From G020354785 sp964580815 (GTDB lineage: Bacteria; Bacteroidota; Bacteroidia; Bacteroidales; UBA10428), in assembly GCA_964580815.1 (NCBI GenBank), contig CAZOLY010000066.1:1-16905 (forward strand): a stretch of 16,905 nucleotides of DNA, written 5' to 3'. Positions 1 to 9,132 of this stretch are shown one piece after another. The number at the start of each line of letters is the position of its first letter. Position 1 is the stretch's first letter. The notes under the pieces are model-generated. The model was not told the origin of the DNA, did no database searches, and worked only from the letters and a program-made list of their open reading frames with translations. Both the position numbers and the translations under genes were made by a program.

Positions 1-1647
1 AATATTTGAAGGAACAGGGAACACTGACAGGGGCACCGTATCTTCCGCCGTTTCTGCTTCAGGCACTTCCCCGCCCTCAGTCATGAATTCATTTAAGTTT
101 ATAAGGTTCGAAGTAAAGGTAAACCGGCCTCTGACAGTCTCATCCTTGAACATGTATGGTATAAAGTTTTCAAGTCTTCCTGTCAGCTGCATGTCGCTTA
201 GCCCTATATTTGCATTAAAAGAGGCTACCTCCACATATTTAGGCGAGAAATTTAATGAAGATTCAATGATCCTGATCGCTGCGGGTAAATCCGGACTGTT
301 AAACTCAAATCCGTTAATTCTCAGGTACCCGTCAGCCTTAAATTTTTCATACTCCTCATTTTCTATATAGGACATGTAACCCATCATATCGAGATTGGAT
401 TTAATAGTACCTGTCAGGCTCACACCTTCCATAGGGATGACATCTGTGAGACTGGCAAGGTTAATGCTGGCCGTCAGGTTACCATTAACATGAAGATCGC
501 TGACCGGTGTTTTGATATACATGGTCAGATCAACAGGATTTTCTCCCAGCTCAATATGAAATTTATTTATGTCCACTTTTGTATTGTCATTATTTACCCC
601 GTCAAAAAACAGGTTTATGTCAATTTGAATATTGTCGGCTGACTTGGGCAGGTCAGGATACTTAAACATGGCATTCTCCACAATAAGATCCAGTCCGACA
701 TCAGGCATTCCTTTCGCATTGTATGTTCCTTTGATAAAACCATCCAGCTTAAGCTTGCCTGTTGTTTTCACATCCTCAAAGTCTTTCATATATATGGCAG
801 GTACAAGTGACAGCAATGATTTAAAATCAACCTTGTTTGTCCTGAAAATCATGTCCACCTCTATATCTTCCTCATTGGGCATCTTCACACTCCCGTCAAA
901 GCCGAGTGACAGATCATTCAACGCTATCTCATTCTCCCTGAGAATATAAATTGAATTCTTCAGATCCGCATCAAGGTTGACATTAATATTCAATGATGCG
1001 TCCCTAACATACCTTATACCATCCATAAGGAGGTTTACCAGCTCTATTGAAGATGTTACCGATAGCGCAGTAAAGTCCTGCGACATATCTCCTTTTAAAA
1101 GAAAATCAAAGTTCTCAAGCGAGGCCGACATGTTTAAGCTGTCGTCAGTATATGAAATAACAGCATCCCTTATTTCGAACTTTTTCAGTGCCACCTTTGT
1201 AGTAAACTCTGCCTGGGTAGTATCAACTTCTTCAGGTACTTCCTCTTCGGCTTCTTTCATTATATCCCAGTTTACCGATCCGTCCCCCAGGACATGCGCA
1301 TATATTTCAGGCTTATCTATGACTATTCCTTTAATCTTTATATTCTCCATCTTGATTACACTGATTATATCAACCCTGATATCAAAAGAATTTAGCTTTA
1401 GCAGCGTATCACCTTCAAATTTATCAATGCCTGCTACGGAAAGTTTCTTCAGGGATATGCTGGCATTGGGAAAGTTCTTTATGAAGGACAGGCCGAGATC
1501 ACCGAATTCGACCCTTGCATTTACATTTTTATTGATTTGCTGCTTTGCTATTTCCATTATTTTCCCTTTGAATAAAAAGGGTGTAACGATTAACATTACT
1601 AAAATAACCGCTATTATAATGGCCAGAATTTTTAAAAATCTTTTCAT
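1..1647 (-). CDS. AsmA-like family protein (partial, C-terminus off the left edge)
   Basis: The frame is open from an ATG at 1647 to the left edge, giving 549 codons without a stop; the C-terminal part lies outside the window. The N-terminus is KRF followed by one hydrophobic segment (about residues 6-26) and a long soluble region, so it is probably an inner-membrane-anchored periplasmic protein. Residues 112-129 read KPEIYAHVLGDGSVNWDI, a hallmark of AsmA-type proteins. The rest is rich in alternating beta-strand patterns, for example the DLGLSFIKNFPNASISLKKL stretch at 50-69. AsmA/TamB-like proteins are linked to outer-membrane assembly or lipid transport between membranes; the exact role of the Bacteroidota members is not established. 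It is divergent from the histidine kinase, with about 200 bp between. No SD or TAnnTTTG element is obvious upstream. I am confident of the family, not of the function. Confidence 0.85.
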   Translation of the reverse strand, partial: MKRFLKILAIIIAVILVMLIVTPFLFKGKIMEIAKQQINKNVNARVEFGDLGLSFIKNFPNASISLKKLSVAGIDKFEGDTLLKLNSFDIRVDIISVIKMENIKIKGIVIDKPEIYAHVLGDGSVNWDIMKEAEEEVPEEVDTTQAEFTTKVALKKFEIRDAVISYTDDSLNMSASLENFDFLLKGDMSQDFTALSVTSSIELVNLLMDGIRYVRDASLNINVNLDADLKNSIYILRENEIALNDLSLGFDGSVKMPNEEDIEVDMIFRTNKVDFKSLLSLVPAIYMKDFEDVKTTGKLKLDGFIKGTYNAKGMPDVGLDLIVENAMFKYPDLPKSADNIQIDINLFFDGVNNDNTKVDINKFHIELGENPVDLTMYIKTPVSDLHVNGNLTASINLASLTDVIPMEGVSLTGTIKSNLDMMGYMSYIENEEYEKFKADGYLRINGFEFNSPDLPAAIRIIESSLNFSPKYVEVASFNANIGLSDMQLTGRLENFIPYMFKDETVRGRFTFTSNLINLNEFMTEGGEVPEAETAEDTVPLSVFPVPSNI

Positions 1648-1792
1648 GATCAGATATTTTAGAGTTTATAAATTAAAATTAACTAATTATGCTGAAATGA
1701 TATTGCAGTTAACCAATATTTATTTATTGTGAATATAAATTCAAAAACCGTTAGTTCGTCAAAATTGATATAACCTTTTAATATTATGCTCG

Positions 1793-1821
1793 TATTGCAA
1801 TTATCCTTATTATATGCAATA
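1793..1821. repeat. Inverted repeat upstream of the histidine kinase
   Basis: Arms TATTGCA (1793-1799) and TGCAATA (1815-1821) are perfectly complementary, with a 15-nt spacer. The right arm ends 26 nt before the ATG of the histidine kinase. It could be an operator, but the arms are short and AT-rich, so chance is possible. Confidence 0.25.
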
Positions 1822-1847
1822 ATAAAAAAATCTAATTAGTATCCTTG

Positions 1848-3461
1848 ATGCGAAAGTTTAAAATCTACAAAGATCAACTTGAGGTTCATGAACTGAAAAG
1901 TGATGATATTCTGTTCCAGGCAATATTTAACGACTCACCCGAAGCAATTTTCCTGCTTGATGGCAATGATTTTAAAATTACCGAATGTAACCGCAAGGCC
2001 ATAGAATTGTTCCAGGCAGATGTCAGGATGAATCTGATAAATCTTGAATCTTTCAAACTGTATGAGAGTGAACCTGCCGAATTCAGCAAAGAGATTATAA
2101 TAAAAGAAATTGCCAGAGGTACCGAGCATAAGCAGGAACTTGCTTTAAAAACCTTAAAAGATAACATCTTCTGGGGAAGTATTTCAGAAAAAAAAGTACA
2201 GCTCAACGGAGAAACAGTAATTATACTCCGTGTTAAGCAGGTTATCGATTATATTGAAGCAGCAGAAACGCTGGCTACTCTTATTAAAAATACCTCAAAG
2301 CTGACAGGTGACCTCTTCCTGAGAAAGCTAACCGGACTCCTTGCAAGTACATTTGAAACAAAATATTGCTATATAGCTAAAGTATCTGATAGTGACAAAC
2401 ACCGGGCTGAAACAATAAAATTCTGGTCAAATAACCTGGAAGGGAAAAATTTTGTTTTTGATTATGATGTAACGCCCTGTGCTAATGTTTTAAAAGGATA
2501 CATTACTTTCTACCCCCAGAATCTGCAGGAGATGTTTCCTGAAGATCAGCTTATAGCAACCATGGGTATTGAAAGTTTTATCGGCGCACCCATATATAAC
2601 AATAGTGAAAATCCTATGGGCATGCTTGTGCTAATGGATGATAAGCCGATGAAGGAAAAGCCAAATTCACGGTATATCCTGTCAATATTTGCATCAAGGG
2701 CAGGAGCCGAACTGGAAAGAATTCATGCGGAAGAACTGCTGAGAAAACAAACTCAGGAGCTCATTATGTTAAACGCAATGAAAGATAAGTTTCTCAAAAT
2801 AACAGCTCATGACCTGAAGAATCCTTTCAGCTCTATAATGGGATTTTCTGAATTACTGAGGAAAAAGGTCAAAAATTATAATAAAAATAAGATCAGGGAA
2901 ATGGTAAACATCATTGATGACTCTGTAAAGTATAGCTGCACGATCCTGGAAAACCTGTCAGCCTGGTCAAAAATGCAAAGGGACGTTATGCCTTATAAAC
3001 CTGAAAAAATAGATATAAGGGAAATCATAGACGTCAATATTGATTACTATATTAATTATGCCCGGAGAAAAAGCATTTCTGCCGTTAATAAAGTAAAGAA
3101 AGGAATCTTTGCCTTTGCCGACATGAAGATGCTTGATACGATAATAAAAAATCTGCTTTCAAACTCTATAAAGTTTACTGATAAAAATGGCCGGATTTCC
3201 ATTGATGCCTTAAAGAATAATGACAATATAGAGATTATTGTCAGTGATACCGGAACAGGAATGAATAAAAAGGAGATTAAAAAAATTATAGCAGAGGGAA
3301 CAGATATGCCCGTATCCCGGATAAGCGATGAAGCAGGGTCAGGACTGGGACTTATTATATGCAAGGATTTTAGTAAAAAGAACAACGGCCGCCTGTGGAT
3401 TGAAAGTGAACCCGGAAAAGGTACAAGCGTACATTTCACTCTTCCTGCCTGCAAGGACTGA
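1848..3461 (+). CDS. Soluble PAS-GAF sensor histidine kinase
   Basis: This is a cytoplasmic two-component sensor kinase of about 537 residues with no signal peptide or membrane segment. I chose the ATG at 1848; a TTG one codon earlier is in frame but less likely. Using the numbering that includes that TTG, the order is a PAS domain (about 20-135, with IFNDSPEAIFLLDG), a GAF-like domain (about 140-292), a coiled linker, and a HisKA domain with H-box FLKITAHDLKNPFSSIMGF and phospho-acceptor His322. A HATPase_c domain follows, with N-box NLLSNSIKF (N436, N440), G1 box DTGTGM (468-473) and G2 box GSGLGL (498-503). All catalytic boxes are intact, so it should be active. There is no receiver domain and no response regulator beside it, so its partner must be elsewhere. 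The ligand sensed by PAS or GAF cannot be read from the sequence. It stands alone between a divergent AsmA-like gene and purL. Confidence 0.92.
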   Translation: MRKFKIYKDQLEVHELKSDDILFQAIFNDSPEAIFLLDGNDFKITECNRKAIELFQADVRMNLINLESFKLYESEPAEFSKEIIIKEIARGTEHKQELALKTLKDNIFWGSISEKKVQLNGETVIILRVKQVIDYIEAAETLATLIKNTSKLTGDLFLRKLTGLLASTFETKYCYIAKVSDSDKHRAETIKFWSNNLEGKNFVFDYDVTPCANVLKGYITFYPQNLQEMFPEDQLIATMGIESFIGAPIYNNSENPMGMLVLMDDKPMKEKPNSRYILSIFASRAGAELERIHAEELLRKQTQELIMLNAMKDKFLKITAHDLKNPFSSIMGFSELLRKKVKNYNKNKIREMVNIIDDSVKYSCTILENLSAWSKMQRDVMPYKPEKIDIREIIDVNIDYYINYARRKSISAVNKVKKGIFAFADMKMLDTIIKNLLSNSIKFTDKNGRISIDALKNNDNIEIIVSDTGTGMNKKEIKKIIAEGTDMPVSRISDEAGSGLGLIICKDFSKKNNGRLWIESEPGKGTSVHFTLPACKD

Positions 3462-3572
3462 TTAACATCTCCCGGGTTACAGCCAGGTTCGCATTTTTAA
3501 ATTTCCCCATCAGAATATAAATTAATCAGTATGCCTGTGAATAACGGGTTACTTTAATTTATTATGTATAAA

Positions 3573-3590
3573 ACATATTTATAAATATGT
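3573..3590. promoter_or_regulatory. 18-bp perfect palindrome upstream of purL
   Basis: ACATATTT-AT-AAATATGT reads identically on both strands. Its centre is about 80 nt before the purL ATG and about 45 nt upstream of the -7 element. The position suits a transcription-factor site, but the sequence is nearly all A/T and could be incidental. Confidence 0.3.
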
Positions 3591-3623
3591 AATAAATAAA
3601 TCAGGAAAATATTATTGTTTTTA

Positions 3624-3631
3624 TACTTTTG
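3624..3631 (+). promoter_or_regulatory. Bacteroidota -7 promoter element for purL
   Basis: TACTTTTG matches the TAnnTTTG consensus read by the primary sigma factor of Bacteroidota. It ends 29 nt before the purL ATG, which predicts a leader of roughly 20-25 nt. I found no good TTTG/TTG -33 element at the usual spacing. Confidence 0.55.
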
Positions 3632-3660
3632 CGGCGGGACATGAAATAAAAAATATATTA

Positions 3661-6600
3661 ATGATAAGGTTTTTTAAATCCGCCGGTAACATATGCTTTG
3701 CTGTAAAAACAGGAGCAGAGTTAAGCATACCGGTTGTTGAAAAACTGCAATGGCTTTTTGGCAATTCAGATATTATTAATGCGGATGTTGTTGAAGGCTA
3801 CTTCATAGGCCCCAAAAAAGAAATGATAACTCCCTGGAGCACCAATGCGGTTGAAATAACCCAGAATATGGGAATCCATGGTATAGAGAGAATTGAAGAA
3901 TTTAAAAAGGCTGATGGCAAGGATTCAGACCATGATCCCATGTTGCAGTCAGTTTATAACGGGCTAACCCAGGAAATCTTCACTATTAACAGAAAACCTG
4001 ACCCTGTGGTATTTATAAGTGACATCCCCTCATATAACCGCCAGGAAGGCCTTGCTCTCAGCGCTGAAGAAATAAATTATCTTGAGGATTTAAGTAAAAA
4101 GCTTGGCAGAAAACTAACAGACAGCGAGATATTCGGATTCTCACAGGTTAATTCCGAACATTGCAGGCATAAGATTTTCAACGGCTTATTTATTGTTGAC
4201 GGAAAGAAAAAGGAATATTCCCTGTTCGGACTTATAAGGCTTACAACAGAGACAAATCCCAACAAAGTGGTATCGGCATATAAAGACAATTGTGCATTTA
4301 TCAGCGGTCCGCCAGTTGAGCAGTTTGCTCCCGGGACCCAGGATAAACCTGACTATTTCGTGGTCCGCGATATCAATTCCGTTATATCATTAAAAGCCGA
4401 AACCCATAACTTTCCAACCACCGTGGAACCTTTTAACGGAGCGGCAACAGGCACTGGCGGCGAGATACGTGACAGGATTGGCGGAGGAAAGGGATCAGTG
4501 CCCCTGGCAGGAACTGCCGTATATATGACTGCATATCCCCGGCTCAATGGCGGCAGGCCCTGGGAAAATGTAATGAACGCCCGCAAGTGGCTCTACCAGA
4601 CTCCTGAAGATATACTTATAAAAGCCTCAAACGGAGCCAGTGATTTCGGCAATAAGTTTGGCCAGCCCCTGGTATGCGGGAGTGTAATGACTTTCGAACA
4701 TTATGAAAATGGAAAGAAATATGGCTACGATAAAGTAATTATGCTGGCCGGAGGTATAGGGTTCGGGAAAGCTGAAGACAGCGTGAAAGATACACCTCAC
4801 ACGGGAGACAAAATTATTATGCTGGGAGGTGATAATTACCGTATTGGCATGGGCGGGGGTGCCGTATCTTCAGTTGCTACAGGCGAATACGATAATATTA
4901 TTGAACTTAATGCAGTACAGCGTTCAAATCCTGAAATGCAAAAAAGGGTATACAATACTATCAGGGCAATGGCGGAATATGATAAGAACCCGATTATCTC
5001 GGTTCATGATCACGGGGCAGGGGGACACCTTAATTGTTTGTCCGAACTGGTGGAAAAAACAGGCGGTAAAATATATATAGATAAATTGCCGGTTGGCGAT
5101 CCCACGCTTTCAGAGAAAGAAATTATTGGCAATGAATCGCAGGAAAGAATGGGATTAATATTAAAAGATAAAGACTCTGGGTTAATAAGCAGGATTGCCG
5201 AAAGGGAAAGGGCCCCCTTATATGTTATTGGAGAAACAACAGGAGACAGGCAGTTCACATTTATTAACAATACTAACGGTTCAAAGCCTCTCGATCTGCA
5301 GCTTGAAAGCCTGTTCGGAAATCCGCCTAAAACAATTATTGAAGATATAACTGTAAAAGCTGGCTATGCCGGGACGGATTACAGTGAATCCGGACTATAC
5401 GGCTACCTGGAAAACGTTTTGCAAATTGAAGCTGTTGCATGTAAAGACTGGCTCACCAACAAGGTTGACAGGTCCGTGACAGGCAGGGTAGCCAAACAGC
5501 AAACCTGCGGCTCCATACAGCTACCTTTAAATAATCTTGCCGTTGCTGCACTTGATTATTCAGGTCACAAGGGAGTGGCTACATCACTGGGCCATGCGCC
5601 CGTAAGCGGTTTATTAAATGCCGCCAGCGGCTCCGTTCTGTCTATCGCCGAGGCACTGACAAATATTATCTGGGCACCTTTAAAAGATGGCCTGAAAGGA
5701 GTCTCTCTCAGCGCAAACTGGATGTGGCCCTGCAGGAATAAGGGCGAAGACTCAAGATTATACCAGGCAGTGAAGGCAGCAAGTGACTTTGCCCTGGCAC
5801 TCGGAATAAACATACCTACGGGAAAAGACTCTTTGTCCATGACCCAGAAGTACAACGACGGAGATGTCGTCTACTCACCGGGAACGGTCATAATATCAGC
5901 AGCCGCCGAGGTAGCCGATATAAGAAAGGTCGTCGAGCCTGTGCTCAGACAAAATGAAAATTCCACGCTTATTTATATTGACGTCTCAAAAGACAACCAT
6001 GAACTGGGCGGCAGTGCCTTTGCCCAGGTTAACAAAAAGATAGGCAGGAAAGCACCGTCTGTTAAAGATCCAAAATATTTTGCAGAAGTGTTTGACACTA
6101 TACAGCTTCTAATTAATGAAGAAAAAATACTTGCAGGCCATGATATTTCAGCAGGCGGACTGATAACCACGCTCCTTGAAATGACTTTTACCAGCCCGGA
6201 AACCGGACTGGAAATTAACCTCGGGTCTGTCAGTGAAAATGATTTAATAAAAATATTGTTCAGCGAGAATCCGGGAATTATTATCCAGGTTAGCGAATAT
6301 GAATATGTGAAGGCTAAACTTAAGGAAAACAAAATTGACCATAAAGTTATAGGGAAGCCTGTAAAAAACAGGACAATTACAATATCAAAATCAGGCAAAA
6401 AATACAGTTTTAATATCGACGATCTGAGGGACATCTGGTTCAGAACTTCATATTTGCTGGACAGAAAACAGTGCGGAAATGAATTGGCAGCAGAACGGTT
6501 TCTGAATTATAAGAATCAAAAGCTCGAGTTTAGTTTTAGCAAAAATTTTACAGGTAAATTTATTGATTATGGCATCAATATTAAGCGAAGAAAATCCACT

Positions 6601-7359
6601 GGTATAAAAGCAGCCATCATTCGTGAGAAAGGAGTGAACGGTGATCGTGAAATGGCTTATTTGATGTACCTCACGGGCATGGATGTCAAAGATGTTCATA
6701 TGACGGATCTTATCACCGGCAGGGAAACACTGGAAGATATTAATATGATCGTCTTTGTAGGGGGATTTTCTAATTCTGATGTCCTTGGCAGCGCCAAAGG
6801 CTGGGCAGGAGCATTTCTTTATAACCCCCGGGCCCGAAAAGCACTGGAAGACTTCTTTAGCCGCACAGATACTCTGAGCCTCGGCGTTTGCAACGGCTGC
6901 CAGCTTATGATTGAACTGGGACTTGTAACCCCTGAACATGCAGAAAAACCTAAAATGCTGATTAACAAATCGAATAAGTTTGAATCAATTTTTCTTAGTG
7001 TATATATTCCTGATAACCAATCGGTAATGTTTAAATCCATGGCCGGCTCAAAATTGGGTATCTGGGTCGCACATACTGAAGGCCGGTTTAGTTTGCCTTA
7101 CGCCGAAAACATGTATCATATTCCATTAAAATATTGTTATTCAGGGTATCCCGGGAATCCGAATGGCTCTGAATTTAATGCTGCCGGACTCTGTTCGCAT
7201 GACGGCAGGCACCTGGTAATAATGCCTCATATAGAAAGAGTAATATTTCCATGGAACTGGGCCTTTTATCCCACGGAAAGGAAACAGGATGAAATTTCGC
7301 CCTGGGTAGAGGCTTTTGTTAATGCAAGAGAGTGGATAAAGAAAAATACCCGTAAATAA
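3661..7359 (+). CDS. purL: Phosphoribosylformylglycinamidine synthase (FGAM synthase, large single-chain PurL)
   Basis: This enzyme converts FGAR, glutamine and ATP to FGAM, the fourth step of de novo purine synthesis, in the cytoplasm. At 1232 residues it is the full-length fused form, with synthetase and glutaminase on one chain. An N-terminal PurS-like domain (about 1-150) is followed by QVNSEHCRH (162-170), then KAETHNFPTTVEPFNGAATG from residue 245, the ATP/FGAR-binding core. DRSVTG (603-608) starts the second synthetase half. A class I glutaminase domain runs from about 980 to the end, with nucleophile Cys1077 in GVCNGCQLM and the His1190/Glu1192 pair in MPHIERV. All expected catalytic residues are present. 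The gene stands alone, with its own promoter element about 30 nt upstream. It is convergent with the pseudo-nuclease gene, with 25 nt between stops. A two-codon ATG-AAA-TAA occurs in the leader at 3641-3649 and is probably incidental. Confidence 0.98.
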   Translation: MIRFFKSAGNICFAVKTGAELSIPVVEKLQWLFGNSDIINADVVEGYFIGPKKEMITPWSTNAVEITQNMGIHGIERIEEFKKADGKDSDHDPMLQSVYNGLTQEIFTINRKPDPVVFISDIPSYNRQEGLALSAEEINYLEDLSKKLGRKLTDSEIFGFSQVNSEHCRHKIFNGLFIVDGKKKEYSLFGLIRLTTETNPNKVVSAYKDNCAFISGPPVEQFAPGTQDKPDYFVVRDINSVISLKAETHNFPTTVEPFNGAATGTGGEIRDRIGGGKGSVPLAGTAVYMTAYPRLNGGRPWENVMNARKWLYQTPEDILIKASNGASDFGNKFGQPLVCGSVMTFEHYENGKKYGYDKVIMLAGGIGFGKAEDSVKDTPHTGDKIIMLGGDNYRIGMGGGAVSSVATGEYDNIIELNAVQRSNPEMQKRVYNTIRAMAEYDKNPIISVHDHGAGGHLNCLSELVEKTGGKIYIDKLPVGDPTLSEKEIIGNESQERMGLILKDKDSGLISRIAERERAPLYVIGETTGDRQFTFINNTNGSKPLDLQLESLFGNPPKTIIEDITVKAGYAGTDYSESGLYGYLENVLQIEAVACKDWLTNKVDRSVTGRVAKQQTCGSIQLPLNNLAVAALDYSGHKGVATSLGHAPVSGLLNAASGSVLSIAEALTNIIWAPLKDGLKGVSLSANWMWPCRNKGEDSRLYQAVKAASDFALALGINIPTGKDSLSMTQKYNDGDVVYSPGTVIISAAAEVADIRKVVEPVLRQNENSTLIYIDVSKDNHELGGSAFAQVNKKIGRKAPSVKDPKYFAEVFDTIQLLINEEKILAGHDISAGGLITTLLEMTFTSPETGLEINLGSVSENDLIKILFSENPGIIIQVSEYEYVKAKLKENKIDHKVIGKPVKNRTITISKSGKKYSFNIDDLRDIWFRTSYLLDRKQCGNELAAERFLNYKNQKLEFSFSKNFTGKFIDYGINIKRRKSTGIKAAIIREKGVNGDREMAYLMYLTGMDVKDVHMTDLITGRETLEDINMIVFVGGFSNSDVLGSAKGWAGAFLYNPRARKALEDFFSRTDTLSLGVCNGCQLMIELGLVTPEHAEKPKMLINKSNKFESIFLSVYIPDNQSVMFKSMAGSKLGIWVAHTEGRFSLPYAENMYHIPLKYCYSGYPGNPNGSEFNAAGLCSHDGRHLVIMPHIERVIFPWNWAFYPTERKQDEISPWVEAFVNAREWIKKNTRK

Positions 7360-7384
7360 TCCGGGGTAAAATTATCACTTTATA

Positions 7385-8131
7385 TTATTCTTCGAGAATT
7401 TCAAAATTCCATTTCCCGGGTTCAAAAGTACTCTCAATTTTTTCTTCCTTCTCATCCGGCAGGGCAGGGAAGAAATCCAATCCCGTGATCTTTTCTACTT
7501 CATCAATTGATACGGCGAACTGTTTCAGCTTATCTGACGACATGCTGTTTCTTATCACAAATCCTATTCCTCTTTCATCTGCAAGGTCCAGGACAACACT
7601 GTAATACCTTTCGGGTATGGCTACCTTGCTGGGGCCGAATGTCGGAAAGGGGGCATCTGCAAGAACAGGTCCCGTAACAATATAAAGAGAGCCGCATTCA
7701 TAGGCCCAGGCTTTGATAAGGGCACCCAGCGTATTCCATACATATTTGTTAAACGACAGCTTATGGGGGACAATATTGGAAAGGTAAAAAGACTCCAGCA
7801 CTGCATCCTCTGACATCATCATATGTTCAACATGCGCCAGCTGGCCCATAACATATCCTGCATCCCTGTAATCTTTCAACGTTGCCGATCCTGTTTTAAT
7901 ATCAGGATCCTGCCTGTATTTTTCTTTATATTCGGTTTCGGCCTGTGCTTCCTCCCTTGTAAGTTCGTACGCCACCCACGATGCAAGTTCATAAGCTTCA
8001 ATATATGATAATGAATAATATTTATGGTGTACAATTTGCTCATGTGGCTGGGGAGCAGGCAGTTCAATTTTTTCCTGGCCCGCAATATTTAAAAACAGGC
8101 CAAGAAAGATGGCAGAAGAAAGAATTTTCAT
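7385..8131 (-). CDS. Exported DNA/RNA non-specific endonuclease-fold protein, probably catalytically dead
   Basis: The 248-residue product starts with a signal peptide (MKILSSAIFLGLFLNIAG, likely cut near residue 18), so it should be periplasmic or secreted. The body matches the NUC1/Serratia nuclease family: YYSLSYIEAYELASWVAYEL (39-58), SFYLSNIVPHKLSFNKYVW (114-132), YIVTGPVL (150-157), VAIPERYYSVVLD (170-182) and FAVSIDEVEKITGLDFFPAL (205-224). Active members carry DRGH, where His is the general base; here the aligned residues 94-97 are VMGQ, so both the His and the Arg are lost. The metal-ligand Asn is kept (N128), but the Glu eight residues later is Gly136. The rest of the fold is well preserved and there is no frameshift. 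I infer a pseudo-nuclease kept for binding, or an enzyme with altered chemistry. It is divergent from the DUF4846 lipoprotein gene. Confidence 0.85.
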   Translation of the reverse strand: MKILSSAIFLGLFLNIAGQEKIELPAPQPHEQIVHHKYYSLSYIEAYELASWVAYELTREEAQAETEYKEKYRQDPDIKTGSATLKDYRDAGYVMGQLAHVEHMMMSEDAVLESFYLSNIVPHKLSFNKYVWNTLGALIKAWAYECGSLYIVTGPVLADAPFPTFGPSKVAIPERYYSVVLDLADERGIGFVIRNSMSSDKLKQFAVSIDEVEKITGLDFFPALPDEKEEKIESTFEPGKWNFEILEE

Positions 8132-8197
8132 TTTTTAATGTTTTATATTATTTGTTTTATAAAAATAAAACTTTAGTTTTAATTTACCGAAGTCAGG

Positions 8198-8227
8198 CCG
8201 GTTTAATTTCAAAATGCCGGAAACCGG
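8198..8227. repeat. Inverted repeat between divergent pseudo-nuclease and lipoprotein genes
   Basis: CCGGTTT (8198-8204) and AAACCGG (8221-8227) are perfect complements with a 16-nt spacer, ending 24 nt before the lipoprotein ATG. It lies in the only control region the two divergent genes share, so it could be an operator. No TAnnTTTG element was found for either gene. Confidence 0.3.
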
Positions 8228-8251
8228 AAATTAATAATTATATATATAATA

Positions 8252-9130
8252 ATGAAACAATTGACAATTGCATTATTCTGTCTATTTACAGTCACATATT
8301 CATGCGGACAGACCGAAAACAAAGTCAGGGAAGGTACTTCAGGTTCCCCGGCAGTTACAGCTTCAGATCTTATTAAAGAATCCGGCAAAACAATTGAGGG
8401 TAGATTTATTGTCCCTGAAGGCTTCATCAGAATGCAGGCAGATGATAACTCATTCGCAGCATTCCTCAGAAAATTACCTCTTAAACCGCACAATTCAAAA
8501 GTAAAACTATATAATGGCAACCTTAAAGCTAACCAGGATGCCCACGCAGCGGTAGTTGACATGGACCCGGGCAAAAGGGATCTGCAGCAATGTGCTGATG
8601 CAATAATAAGGCTCAGAGCAGAGTATCTTTACAATAAGCAGGAATATGACAACATACACTTCAATTTTACGAACGGATTCAGGGCCGATTATTCGAAGTG
8701 GATGCAGGGTTACAGGGTGAAGGTTGAAGGTAACCGGACATACTGGGTAAAATCCGGGCCCCCGTCAAATACATATGATGACTTCAGAAAGTATCTCGAC
8801 CTTGTTTTTACCTATGCAGGAACATTGTCCCTGTCAAAAGAACTCATAAAAAAAGAATACAGGGATATGTGCATCGGTGATATTTTTATTCAGGGCGGTT
8901 CGCCGGGGCATGCCGTTATAGTCATGGATATGGCAGTAAATAAGAATACCGGCAAAAAAATATATTTGCTGGCACAGGGTTACATGCCGGCACAGGAAAT
9001 TCATATTTTAAAAAATCCGGAAAATACTGACAATCCCTGGTATGAAGCAAATGAGGATGATGAAATAATTATAACTCCTGAATGGACTTTTTATCAGGGT
9101 GACCTTAAAAGGTTCACTGAAGACTTTTAG
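8252..9130 (+). CDS. DUF4846 domain-containing putative lipoprotein
   Basis: The 292-residue protein has a hydrophobic N-terminal signal ending in TYSC (Cys18), a slightly imperfect lipobox, so it is probably lipid-anchored in the envelope. The mature part matches DUF4846 as I recall it: IVPEGFIRMQADDNSFAAFLRKLPL (53-77), FNFTNGFRADYSKWMQGYR (137-155), and DMCIGDIFIQGGSPGHAVIV (205-224). LLAQGYMPAQEIHIL (239-253) and the tryptophan-rich end (ITPEWTFYQGDLKRF) complete the match. The biochemical role of this domain is unknown. The conserved Gly-Asp, Gly-His and Ala-Gln motifs look like a functional site, but I cannot assign a reaction. It is divergent from the pseudo-nuclease gene and convergent with the EndoQ-helicase gene. 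Confidence 0.8.
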   Translation: MKQLTIALFCLFTVTYSCGQTENKVREGTSGSPAVTASDLIKESGKTIEGRFIVPEGFIRMQADDNSFAAFLRKLPLKPHNSKVKLYNGNLKANQDAHAAVVDMDPGKRDLQQCADAIIRLRAEYLYNKQEYDNIHFNFTNGFRADYSKWMQGYRVKVEGNRTYWVKSGPPSNTYDDFRKYLDLVFTYAGTLSLSKELIKKEYRDMCIGDIFIQGGSPGHAVIVMDMAVNKNTGKKIYLLAQGYMPAQEIHILKNPENTDNPWYEANEDDEIIITPEWTFYQGDLKRFTEDF

Positions 9131-9132
9131 AG

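Noticed and set aside
83..1732. Plus-strand open frames of 95-251 codons across the left end
   Set aside because: They are shadows of the minus-strand AsmA-like gene, which is open for 549 codons and has recognisable motifs; the plus-strand products have low-complexity Ser/Phe/Ile-rich sequence.
3473..3552. Direct repeat CGGGTTAC (3473-3480 and 3545-3552) between the kinase and purL
   Set aside because: Eight matching bases 72 nt apart are easily chance and no third copy or conserved spacing was seen.
3641..3649. Two-codon upstream frame ATG-AAA-TAA in the purL leader
   Set aside because: Such minimal frames arise often by chance in AT-rich leaders; there is no further sign of attenuation.
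7347..7368. Possible hairpin TACCC...GGGTA at the end of purL
   Set aside because: Arms are 5 bp, one overlaps the last codons of purL, and no T-run follows.
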